5,452 nt of DNA from Methylococcales bacterium (GTDB lineage: Bacteria; Pseudomonadota; Gammaproteobacteria; Methylococcales; Methylomonadaceae). The notes beneath the pieces are model-generated. The model made no database searches. It saw only the letters and a program-made list of their open reading frames with translations, and was not told where the DNA came from. The stretch lies in NCBI GenBank assembly GCA_023134955.1, contig JAGLUC010000138.1, forward strand, positions 1 through 5,452. The letters run 5' to 3'. Shown here piece by piece: positions 1-5,452 of the stretch (its first letter is position 1; the number at the start of each line of letters is the position of its first letter). The position numbers were made by a program, and so were the translations under genes.

Positions 1-201
1 TCATCAAACTAAAATTGTAGGAGTAACTAGGTCGCATCCATTACGGGTGGAGAGGACAAACAGCTATGCGCTGGACACTGGCTGGATTTATTTATTTCTT
101 TGTTATTCGCTTACTTCGGTAGCAAGTTTGTTTTGGAATTAATTTTGAATATTAATTGAATGTATTTTGGTGGGTTAGACTTAAAACAAAGAGTAGGAAA
201 T
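1..201. other. Non-coding tail downstream of fliT, with a GC-rich island
   Basis: I see no supported gene here. Both strands carry many stops, except one plus-strand frame open from the window edge (2) to a TAA at 140-142. That frame has no recognisable protein similarity and is too short to call; the stops at 10-12 and 18-20 in the other two plus frames could equally end a gene arriving from the left. Positions 28-86 are roughly 58% G+C, against an AT-rich surrounding of well under 40%. They hold short inverted repeats (CAGC at 61-64 with GCTG at 70-73; CATCC at 35-39 able to pair with GGGTG at 45-49 using one G-U). This may be the remnant of a mobile element, a structured RNA or the end of a neighbouring gene; the window does not decide. 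Confidence 0.4.
109..134 (+). terminator. Possible weak intrinsic terminator, plus strand
   Basis: Read on the plus strand, GC-T-TAC (109-114) pairs with GTAGC (119-123) around a TTCG tetraloop (115-118), with one bulged T. It is followed by the T-rich stretch AAGTTTGTTTT (124-134). This is the form of a short Rho-independent terminator for a gene converging from the left edge. The stem is only five pairs and bulged, so the call is tentative. On the minus strand the same hairpin has no U-tract after it and would not end the fliT transcript. Confidence 0.3.
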
Positions 202-507
202 TTAATTTAAATACGCTTTAACCGCTTTTTTGCCTTGGTTAAAACCCTGTAGAAGCTTCGAAAGCTCTATTTTTTTTTGCTGCCCCAAATCCATTAATCG
301 CCGATCCAATTGCTGGATGGTTTGTATTCCTATCTGGATAGTAGCTACTTCATCTGTCAGTTCGTCTGCATCAAAAAACTGCTCTAACAGCACACGTCGT
401 TCATTTTCAAGCTCTTTGACATCATCCCACTCACCAGTTTGCGCTTTTTCCAGCATTGTCTGGCTCATTAAAACCAATGCAGCCATATTGATATCTTCAA
501 GCCCCAT
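202..507 (-). CDS. fliT: FliT-family flagellar export chaperone
   Basis: This is a 101-residue, mostly helical, charged protein at the end of the late flagellar cluster. In characterised systems FliT is a cytoplasmic type III export chaperone that binds the filament cap FliD, delivers it to the export gate and, in enterics, also modulates the flagellar master regulator. The family pattern is visible: hydrophobic helix 1 (about 8-20), then GEWDDVKELENERRVLLEQFF (25-45), where Trp27 and the Leu/Arg-rich segment match the FliT pattern. A long helix follows (about 52-73), then a Lys-rich tail (78-97). I chose the ATG at 507 because AGGAAG lies 6 bases upstream; the in-frame ATG at 534 has only weak CTGGG before it and would add nine residues. 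The gene overlaps the fliS end by 11 bp, implying translational coupling. A run of nine A in the coding strand (270-278) encodes Gln77-Lys-Lys-Ile. FliT sequences diverge quickly, so the name rests on pattern plus position. Confidence 0.8.
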   Translation of the reverse strand: MGLEDINMAALVLMSQTMLEKAQTGEWDDVKELENERRVLLEQFFDADELTDEVATIQIGIQTIQQLDRRLMDLGQQKKIELSKLLQGFNQGKKAVKAYLN

Positions 508-898
508 AATCTGCTTCCTGACCGTCAATTGCATCCCAGCTTGATTTTATATCAACCATCAAACCTGACACTTCATCTAACATGGCTTCATCACTTTTAG
601 CATTTGCTTTCATTAATTGATGAATCATATAATCGTAAAGCCGATCTAAATTCATGGCGACCTCACCACCTAACTGAAGATCTAAGCTAGAGCGCAAACC
701 TGCAACAATATTAATTGCTTTAGTAATATTTACGCCTTTATTGGCTATCTCTTTACGCTTAACATTTCCTTTAGCCAGTGCAATTTTTTCCAACACACCT
801 TCCATCATCATTTGCACTAAACAGTGTGGTGACGCATCCATAACCCCACCATGAACACCGATAGTTTTATACTGTTTCATTGCTGCACTTGCGTTCAT
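497..898 (-). CDS. fliS: Flagellar export chaperone FliS
   Basis: FliS (133 residues, normal for the family) is a cytoplasmic four-helix-bundle chaperone that wraps the disordered C-terminal part of flagellin, stopping early polymerisation and guiding it to the export gate FlhA. Family landmarks are clear: ASPHCLVQMM (22-31), AxAKGxxxRKEIANKG in the second helix region (about 40-55), GLRSSLD (67-73), GGEVAMNLDRLYDYM (77-91) and the C-terminal IKSSWDAI (117-124). The start at 898 is supported by AAGGA 6 bases upstream; Met7 is a possible but unsupported alternative. A sigma-28 promoter lies just upstream (937-963), so fliS-fliT can be transcribed apart from fliD. The gene ends in TGA inside the start region of fliT, which follows in the same transcript. 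Its client should be the FliC encoded at 2923-4461. Confidence 0.95.
   Translation of the reverse strand: MNASAAMKQYKTIGVHGGVMDASPHCLVQMMMEGVLEKIALAKGNVKRKEIANKGVNITKAINIVAGLRSSLDLQLGGEVAMNLDRLYDYMIHQLMKANAKSDEAMLDEVSGLMVDIKSSWDAIDGQEADYGA
514..519 (-). promoter_or_regulatory. Ribosome binding site that sets the fliT start
   Basis: On the minus strand AGGAAG sits 6 bases before the ATG at 507-505, inside the last codons of fliS. It is the best Shine-Dalgarno match near either candidate start and is the reason for choosing the shorter FliT. Confidence 0.7.
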
Positions 899-936
899 AA
901 TTATTCCTTAGTTTCGACTTGATTTTGTTACTATCT

Positions 937-963
937 TTATCGTCTTAAACAAGTATATCTTTA
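937..963 (-). promoter_or_regulatory. Sigma-28 (FliA) promoter for fliS-fliT
   Basis: Read on the minus strand, the sequence is TAAAGATA (963-956), an 11-base spacer, then GACGATAA (944-937). Against the enterobacterial FliA consensus TAAAGTTT-N11-GCCGATAA this matches 6 of 8 at -35 and 7 of 8 at -10, with the exact spacing. Transcription should start near position 930, giving a leader of roughly 30 bases before the fliS ATG at 898, with AAGGA correctly placed inside it. It lies wholly in the fliD-fliS gap. The match and its position before a late flagellar gene make it convincing; no transcript data are available here. Confidence 0.75.
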
Positions 964-985
964 ACCTGTTTTTAGCATAAACCAA

Positions 986-2362
986 CTATTTCTGATTTCT
1001 TACCACACCTGGTAAATTACCTAATTGCTGGCTCAAAAAAGTACTTGTTCCTTGTAGCTGTCCCAACAAGATATCCATTGCTGAAAACTGTGCTCTATAT
1101 CGTTTTTCAATAGCGGCTATTCGCTTGCCTAACTGCTCACGGTCATCAGCCACGCCTTTAATGCCATTTTTCAGACTACTTGTTCTGGACTCAAGTACGC
1201 CATCAGAAGCTAAATAACCCTCTAATGCTTTATCCAAATTGGCGACCAATGCATTTTCACCTGCAAACAAATTTGAAATAGCGGTAAAATCAGTGGTCAT
1301 CACTTCATTTAATCGAGTATTATCTACTGTTAAATGTCCTGACTCATTAGTTGTAATACCAATTTCTGCCAAGGTTCCAAAATCCAGACCATCAACTGAA
1401 TCTGAGATTATATGGCGCAGACTATTTTGTACACCTCTTAAGGCGGGGTCTCCTTGCAACGCTCCAGCCACTTTGGTTTCTGGATCAAACTTCCCTAATT
1501 CTTTTAAAACATCAGTCAATTCATTATAAGCGGCAACAAATCGTTTGACTTTTGCTTCAACTGCCCCATCATTTAATTCAACTGTTAATGTTTCTGTTGT
1601 GCCTACCGCCTCTTTTTCAAGGTTAATGGTCACCCCTGCCAACACATCAGAAATACTATTGCTTCCTCGTGTAACCAACTGTCCATCCAAATTAAAACTA
1701 GCGTCCTGCGCTGCTTGCGTTAGCGTTAAATTAGCTGAATCAAGACGTGTTAAATCAAAGCCATCTAGTGCATCATCATCCACTGCTGCTACAGTAATTG
1801 TATTGGCTGCACCTATGCTATCTGAATTTAATACTAATTGGGGGCCGCCATCAACATTGACAATTGAAGCAGTAATACCTGGATTATCTGTTGCTGCATT
1901 AATCGCATCACGTATACCTTCTAAGGTATTATTGCTAGCATCTAGTGCAATTTGAAAAGTATTCGCGCCTAGTGAAATATCCAGCGTCCCAGTACCAATG
2001 ACTTCTGTATCCGCATCTGTAAAGCTACCTGATCGCAGCTTTTCTGATTGAGCCAAGCTTAACACTTCAATACTATAGGTTCCTTTAGTCGCTGTATCAT
2101 CAGCAGTCGCGGTAAATAAATTACTATCACTAGAGCTAGCAGAACGAGGTAATAAACTAGTGGTATCTTCCACGCTACTTAAAACTGATCTGAAATCACT
2201 CAGTGCTGACTTTAATTGTCCAATAGCCGATAAATCAGCTTGTAGCGTTGCTTCTCGCTTATTTAGCCTAAACGAGGGCGCAGCTCCTTCTGCTCTAACC
2301 AATTGCGTAACAAGACTATCAATATCTAACCCAGATCCAATACCTGATGCTGTAAGAGCCAT
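986..2362 (-). CDS. fliD: Flagellar filament cap protein FliD (HAP2)
   Basis: FliD forms the multimeric cap at the filament tip and inserts each exported flagellin subunit; without it flagellin leaks out. The 458-residue length is typical. The N-terminal domain (about 8-107) opens with the family signature GIGSGLDIDSLVTQLV (7-22). A flagellin/hook IN-type motif follows (about 146-192: TLEGIRDAINAA, then GITASIVNVDGGPQLVL). The C-terminal FliD domain (about 217-446) includes VKRFVAAYNELTDVL (272-286), GDPALRGVQNSLR (304-316), IGITTNESGHLTVD (334-347) and a heptad-like terminal helix (about 391-447). GAGGT (part of AGAGGT, 2374-2369) is 6 bases before the ATG. I find no good sigma-28 or sigma-54 promoter in the 63-base gap upstream, so it probably shares a transcript with flaG. 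Its chaperone should be the FliT at 202-507. No frameshift or missing segment is seen. Confidence 0.95.
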   Translation of the reverse strand: MALTASGIGSGLDIDSLVTQLVRAEGAAPSFRLNKREATLQADLSAIGQLKSALSDFRSVLSSVEDTTSLLPRSASSSDSNLFTATADDTATKGTYSIEVLSLAQSEKLRSGSFTDADTEVIGTGTLDISLGANTFQIALDASNNTLEGIRDAINAATDNPGITASIVNVDGGPQLVLNSDSIGAANTITVAAVDDDALDGFDLTRLDSANLTLTQAAQDASFNLDGQLVTRGSNSISDVLAGVTINLEKEAVGTTETLTVELNDGAVEAKVKRFVAAYNELTDVLKELGKFDPETKVAGALQGDPALRGVQNSLRHIISDSVDGLDFGTLAEIGITTNESGHLTVDNTRLNEVMTTDFTAISNLFAGENALVANLDKALEGYLASDGVLESRTSSLKNGIKGVADDREQLGKRIAAIEKRYRAQFSAMDILLGQLQGTSTFLSQQLGNLPGVVRNQK

Positions 2363-2379
2363 GATGCTACCTCTTAAAA

Positions 2380-2394
2380 TTCAAACGATTTGAA
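2380..2394 (-). other. Small hairpin in the fliD leader
   Basis: TTCAAA (2380-2385) and TTTGAA (2389-2394) are perfect inverted repeats around a 3-base loop. On the minus strand the hairpin is followed by TTTT and then directly by the fliD Shine-Dalgarno (2374-2369). The stem is short and two-thirds A+T, so it is too weak for a firm terminator call. It could slightly affect read-through from flaG or ribosome access to fliD, or be chance in AT-rich DNA. Confidence 0.25.
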
Positions 2395-2425
2395 ATAAAC
2401 AAAAACCTTCTCTGCAAGAAAATTA

Positions 2426-2854
2426 TCAAGCGGTTGAACTAAACAAATTAATAGCTTTCCCTTTATCATCTACTTCCATCTGCTCATTCAAATGTCTCGC
2501 TAATGCCAACAACTCTTCCGATGGAAACTGCTTAATAATTTCTTTACTTTTAGTGTCCAAAATTGTCACTACATTCCTGCCACTTTCTTCATCAATAGAA
2601 AATGTCAGATCCCGATGCACATTTTGCACTTGCTCACTAATTTTAGTAATTACTGCTACCAACTCTTTTGCATCAAGCTCTTTATCCTTCACAGATTTCT
2701 CTGCTTGTTTAGAGCCTGCCAAATGTTTTGCCTGAGTAACTAGCGTAAGTTTTTCTTCTTTTATTTTATTTTCCGACACTTTATGCAAAGCAGAAAACCC
2801 AGATGATTTTAAATCAATCGGGGCTATATTTGCGAGATTGTGATTAATATTCAT
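2426..2854 (-). CDS. flaG: FlaG family protein
   Basis: FlaG is a small protein encoded beside flagellin and cap genes in polarly flagellated bacteria. Its molecular action is poorly understood; loss in some species gives abnormally long filaments, so it is linked to filament length control. This copy has 142 residues. The first 60 or so are polar, Lys/Glu-rich and variable, as usual. The conserved core is about 63-122: KISEQVQNVHRDLTFSIDE (71-89), SGRNVVTILD (91-100) and IIKQFPSEELLALARHL (106-122), the family hallmark being a beta segment, a D-x(5)-I-I-K-Q-F/I-P turn and a helix. GGGAGT lies 5 bases before the ATG at 2854. It follows fliC after 68 bases holding a strong stem-loop, so it should be expressed far below flagellin by read-through. 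I see no separate promoter for it. Confidence 0.9.
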   Translation of the reverse strand: MNINHNLANIAPIDLKSSGFSALHKVSENKIKEEKLTLVTQAKHLAGSKQAEKSVKDKELDAKELVAVITKISEQVQNVHRDLTFSIDEESGRNVVTILDTKSKEIIKQFPSEELLALARHLNEQMEVDDKGKAINLFSSTA

Positions 2855-2879
2855 AACCGACTCCCAATTAAACTATAAG

Positions 2880-2910
2880 TAGTGAGCCTGACCTATTATC
2901 AGACTCACCA
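2880..2910 (-). terminator. Stem-loop after fliC: partial terminator or mRNA 3'-end stabiliser
   Basis: On the minus strand the RNA GUGAGUCUGA (2908-2899) pairs with UCAGGCUCAC (2891-2882) in ten consecutive pairs with one G-U wobble, around a 7-base loop (2898-2892). Two more pairs (one G-U) can extend the base to 2910 and 2880. It begins 12 bases after the fliC stop codon. The following bases, CTTATAGTTTAATT, are U-rich but not a continuous U-tract. I infer leaky termination or 3'-end protection that sets a high fliC to flaG ratio. Confidence 0.6.
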
Positions 2911-2922
2911 TCCTTAGATATT

Positions 2923-4461
2923 TTAACCAAGTAAGCTAAGAACACTTTGTGGTACCTGGTTAGCCTGAGCCAACATTGCTGTACCTGCTTGCTGTAGAAT
3001 CTGAGCTCTAGTTAAGTTAGCAGTTTCAGCCGCGAAATCAGCATCTAAAATACGACTACGTGCAGCACTTAAGTTTTCAGATGTAGTTTGCAGGTTAGTT
3101 ATTGTTGCATCAAACCTATTTTGTATCGCACCCAAATCCGCTCTTATTCCACTAACTTGTGCCAATGAAGCATCAATAATGTCAATTGCATTTTGAGCAC
3201 TATCAATATTACTTACATCAACCGTACCCAATTTCTTAGCTACCGAACCAATCGGTAAATTTGCAGTAGCATTGTCAAAAACACTAGCTCCTGTATTATC
3301 AAGAGTTGATTCAACAGTATATGTGTTTGATGAATGCAAATTAACTTTTCCAGAAACTCGGGCACTATCAGCAGCAGCAGTTGTTAATGTTTCAGCATTC
3401 CCATCAAAACCAGCAACATCCATAGTTGACGCACCATCACTATGCGTAAAGTCTTGAATAACAATATCTTTACCATCAGCCTGTGTTAATTTTACAGTTC
3501 CATCTGTATTTATCTCTGCAGAAACCCCGGTTGAGCCAGCTTGTTTATTAATTTCAGATACTAATGAACTTAAGTCTGTTGTTGTAACTTGTGCAGAAAT
3601 AGTTTTACGAGTACTGTCTGTTGCAGTGCCATCACCAGTATAAATATCAAAAGAAATTGTTCCATCAGTTATCCCTGATGAAACTGTCAACTCAGTAACC
3701 GCATCTGCAGTAACACCTGTTTCTGGTTCACGAGATGTGATTTCAGCAGCTATATCAAATGCCGAATCACCTGCAACTACAGTAACTGGATCAACTGCAG
3801 GTAATGTCCCAGCACCAATAGAACCAAATGAGCCACTAATACTAATATCTTGTGCCCCAATTGTATTGACTAGAGGATCTGTAGCAGCCGCAACCGTTGC
3901 AGAGCCAGTACCTAAATTTGCTGTTGTATTAATTCCTTCTAGCTGATTATCTTGAAGAAGAGTTGTTGACGATCCAGCAACAGATACGTTAATAGTCTGA
4001 TTGGCATTTGCACCAACTTGAAAACTTTGTGAAGTAAAAGACCCATCCAATAATTTTAAACCGTTAAATTCAGTTGTACTGGATACACGATCAATCTCTT
4101 GTTTGATTTGATTAACCTCTGACTGCAATGAAGCTCTATCAGATGCTGCATTAGTTGAGTTAGCTGCCTGAATTGCAAGCTCACGCATACGTTGTAGTAA
4201 ATTTCCTGTTTGTGATAATGCACCTTCCGCTGTTTGCGCTAAAGAAATACCATCATTGGCATTTCGTGCTGCTTGATTTAACCCTTTAATTTGAGATGTC
4301 ATACGATCTGAAATCGCAAGACCCGCTGCATCGTCTTTTGCACTATTAATACGTAGACCTGATGATAATCTTTGTAACGACTTTGCCAGATCACCTTGTG
4401 ATCTATTTAAGTTACGCTGTGAGTTCAACGATAATACGTTGGTGTTGATGACTGAAGCCAT
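2923..4461 (-). CDS. fliC: Flagellin FliC, main filament subunit
   Basis: This 512-residue flagellin is exported through the flagellar type III system and polymerises under the FliD cap. The conserved N-terminal D0/D1 region (1 to about 140) starts MASVINTNVLSLNSQRNL and includes RLSSGLRINSAKDDAAGLAI (31-50), with LQRMRELAIQA at 89-99. The C-terminal D1/D0 region (about 418-512) includes SAARSRILDADFAAET (465-480) and ends VPQSVLSLLG. Counting without Met1, Arg90, Leu94 and Glu114 occupy the positions known for TLR5 recognition in Salmonella flagellin. The middle (about 165-410) is variable, acidic and rich in Ser, Thr, Gly and Ala, with a flagellin IN-type motif at about 295-336 and possibly a second at 232-262. 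No Cys is present. AGGAG is 7 bases before the ATG. A near-consensus FliA promoter and a hairpin leader precede it; a stem-loop follows. Confidence 0.97.
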   Translation of the reverse strand: MASVINTNVLSLNSQRNLNRSQGDLAKSLQRLSSGLRINSAKDDAAGLAISDRMTSQIKGLNQAARNANDGISLAQTAEGALSQTGNLLQRMRELAIQAANSTNAASDRASLQSEVNQIKQEIDRVSSTTEFNGLKLLDGSFTSQSFQVGANANQTINVSVAGSSTTLLQDNQLEGINTTANLGTGSATVAAATDPLVNTIGAQDISISGSFGSIGAGTLPAVDPVTVVAGDSAFDIAAEITSREPETGVTADAVTELTVSSGITDGTISFDIYTGDGTATDSTRKTISAQVTTTDLSSLVSEINKQAGSTGVSAEINTDGTVKLTQADGKDIVIQDFTHSDGASTMDVAGFDGNAETLTTAAADSARVSGKVNLHSSNTYTVESTLDNTGASVFDNATANLPIGSVAKKLGTVDVSNIDSAQNAIDIIDASLAQVSGIRADLGAIQNRFDATITNLQTTSENLSAARSRILDADFAAETANLTRAQILQQAGTAMLAQANQVPQSVLSLLG

Positions 4462-4499
4462 GATAGTTCTCCTAGATATTTCAATAAAAAAGTTACCTT

Positions 4500-4529
4500 A
4501 GAGACAATTAATTTTCTATTATTGTCTCT
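4500..4529 (-). promoter_or_regulatory. 5'-terminal hairpin in the fliC leader
   Basis: AGAGACAAT (4500-4508) and ATTGTCTCT (4521-4529) form a perfect 9-bp inverted repeat; after one bulged base, three more A-T pairs can close a 5-base loop. The predicted FliA start site is near 4531, so in the mRNA the hairpin would begin within about two bases of the 5' end. It lies about 30 bases before the Shine-Dalgarno and does not mask it. The placement fits a 5' mRNA-stabilising hairpin, as known for some long-lived bacterial messages; that role is inferred. Confidence 0.6.
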
Positions 4530-4538
4530 CTGGCTAAG

Positions 4539-4565
4539 TTATCGACGCTCTAAAAAAAACCTTTA
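4539..4565 (-). promoter_or_regulatory. Sigma-28 (FliA) promoter of fliC
   Basis: On the minus strand it reads TAAAGGTT (4565-4558), an 11-base spacer, then GTCGATAA (4546-4539). Each element differs from the FliA consensus TAAAGTTT-N11-GCCGATAA by one base and the spacing is exact. Initiation is expected near 4531, giving a leader of about 70 bases. The upstream DNA (about 4566-4615) is very A+T rich and may act as an UP element. A run of eight T (minus strand, 4559-4552) spans the end of the -35 element and part of the spacer. Confidence 0.9.
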
Positions 4566-4694
4566 ATATTTTTACTTATTACTTTTCCTGTGTTTTTCAA
4601 TTAAAAATCAATTGGTTGGGCAAATATAAAATAACGACATATTTTTTTGACTGTTTGTTTGAACTCCATCACAAAAAAATAACAGCAATGATCT

Positions 4695-5452
4695 TCACAA
4701 TCCTTGCATTAAATAACGCCCATTATGCTTTAACCATTTACGCTGTATTTTATAGTCAGGTAAATGTGCCTCAACCAACTGCCAAAAGTTGCTGGAATGA
4801 TTTCGCTCTTTAATATGACACAGCTCATGTACCACCACATATTCCATTACTTCTTTAGGGGCAAGTATTAACAGCCAGTTCAAATTAATATCATTTTTAG
4901 CGCCACAACTGCCCCATCTGGTTTTCTGGGTTTTTATTCTAATAAACCGTGGATATAAATTAGCCTGCCAGGCATATTTATCAACAATGTTTTTCACTTC
5001 TTGCAATGCATGACTTTTCAAACAAGCAATTAAAGCCAGTCTAATTTGTTCACTAGCCTCAGCCTCAGGTATTTTTACGGGTAGATGAAGCATAATCTTT
5101 TGCCGGTTTAACTCTATTTTTATTTTCTTAAATGATGTTGGTTTAATTTGAATACCGACCTGCTGCCCCTGAAACGGTATAGTTACTCCATCAACATATT
5201 TTTCTGGGGCTAAACGAGCTATATTTTGAGTTTGTTGCGCAATCTTATCAACTGTGGTCATCACCCAGTCTTGTTGGGATTTTACAAAGGCATGTATTTT
5301 ACTCTCTGAAATACGCAAAGGAGCAACCACTTCAATTTTCTCAGGGGTAACAATAATACGTGTCTTTTTTACTCGTTGACTACGTCGAATGCTGTATTTA
5401 AATGCTAGAGTATTTATATTAATCGTTCCAAAAGTATTCGCAGTAATGAAAA
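4695..5452 (-). CDS. YgjP-like (DUF45) zinc metallopeptidase, start beyond the window
   Basis: This is a predicted soluble zinc metallopeptidase of the YgjP/DUF45 (WLM/SprT-like) group; substrates are unknown for most members, so no specific reaction is assigned. The frame is open from the right edge to the TGA at 4697-4695, giving 251 visible residues (first full codon 5450-5448). The N-terminal part carries the usual YSIRRSQRVKKTRIIV strand region (about 19-34) and IEVVAPLRISESKIHAFV (39-56). Near the end come TRWGSC (177-182), VVVHELCHIKERNHSSNFW with the HExxH zinc site (His208, Glu209, His212; nucleotides 4829-4815) and the likely third ligand His218. The GTG at 5330 is the second-last Val of the conserved IEVV strand, so it is internal, not the start; no ATG, GTG or TTG occurs in frame between 5331 and 5450. 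It is on the same strand as the flagellar genes but ends 130 bases before the fliC promoter, and nothing ties it to motility. Confidence 0.9.
   Translation of the reverse strand, partial: FITANTFGTININTLAFKYSIRRSQRVKKTRIIVTPEKIEVVAPLRISESKIHAFVKSQQDWVMTTVDKIAQQTQNIARLAPEKYVDGVTIPFQGQQVGIQIKPTSFKKIKIELNRQKIMLHLPVKIPEAEASEQIRLALIACLKSHALQEVKNIVDKYAWQANLYPRFIRIKTQKTRWGSCGAKNDINLNWLLILAPKEVMEYVVVHELCHIKERNHSSNFWQLVEAHLPDYKIQRKWLKHNGRYLMQGL

Noticed and set aside
2..142. Plus-strand frame open from the left edge to TAA at 140-142
   Set aside because: Only 46 codons, no recognisable domain, crosses the GC-rich island and the AT-rich tail with no coding character, and lacks a visible start; an open frame this long can occur by chance.
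137..157. AATTAAT / ATTAATT inverted repeat after fliT
   Set aside because: All A-T pairs, 7 bp, with no U-tract on either strand; expected by chance in such AT-rich DNA and too weak for a fliT terminator.
1545..1955. 136-codon plus-strand frame opposite fliD
   Set aside because: It is the complement of a well-supported FliD coding region, Ser/Ala-rich in the way antisense shadows are, with no domain or ribosome site. The other plus-strand frames opposite fliC, flaG, fliD and fliT were dropped for the same reason.
2896..2922. Sigma-28-like sequence before flaG (TTATC at 2896 on the plus strand)
   Set aside because: The -10 matches only about 5 of 8 and the -35 about 3 of 8 at 11-base spacing, and it sits in the loop and arm of the fliC 3' stem-loop.
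4469..4473. CsrA-type GGA site at the fliC Shine-Dalgarno
   Set aside because: The GGA is simply part of AGGAG; there is no convincing hairpin presenting it and no clear second site in the leader, so translational control by CsrA cannot be supported from sequence.
4616..4813. 65-codon plus-strand frame between the fliC promoter and the metallopeptidase
   Set aside because: About 120 bases overlap the conserved C-terminus of the DUF45 gene in antisense, the rest is AT-rich leader DNA, and no family is recognised.

Overview
The window is a late flagellar gene cluster, all on the minus strand, from an AT-rich bacterium. Transcribed right to left it reads fliC (flagellin), flaG, fliD (filament cap), fliS (flagellin chaperone) and fliT (cap chaperone). 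Upstream of fliC is the 3' part of an unrelated gene for a YgjP-like (DUF45) zinc metallopeptidase. The fliC-flaG-fliD-fliS-fliT order, the flagellin termini and the sigma-28 promoters fit a polarly flagellated gammaproteobacterium (the order is that of Pseudomonas and Vibrio type clusters). The low GC could suit AT-rich marine, methylotrophic or sulfur-oxidising lineages, but the sequence alone does not fix a genus.

Layout by position. 1-201: non-coding tail with a short GC-rich island (about 28-86) and a possible plus-strand terminator; no supported gene. 202-507: fliT, overlapping fliS by 11 bp. 497-898: fliS. 899-985: gap with a good FliA (sigma-28) promoter reading into fliS. 986-2362: fliD. 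2363-2425: short gap with a small AT-rich hairpin. 2426-2854: flaG. 2855-2922: gap with a strong stem-loop just after the fliC stop. 2923-4461: fliC. 4462-4694: fliC leader, with a near-consensus FliA promoter and a hairpin at the predicted 5' end of the mRNA. 4695-5452: DUF45 metallopeptidase, whose reading frame stays open to the right edge.

The five flagellar genes form one functional set. FliC is the filament subunit, FliS holds FliC unpolymerised before export, FliD caps the growing filament, FliT is expected to be the FliD chaperone, and FlaG is linked to filament length. The promoters suggest two FliA-dependent units, fliC(-flaG-fliD) and fliS-fliT, so chaperones can be made separately from the abundant flagellin message; the stem-loop after fliC would lower expression of the genes beyond it. 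I found no CRISPR array, tRNA, rRNA, insertion sequence or clearly new system. The most useful observations are the two sigma-28 promoters, the structured fliC leader, homopolymer runs in the fliC promoter and in fliT, and corrected starts for fliT and the metallopeptidase.
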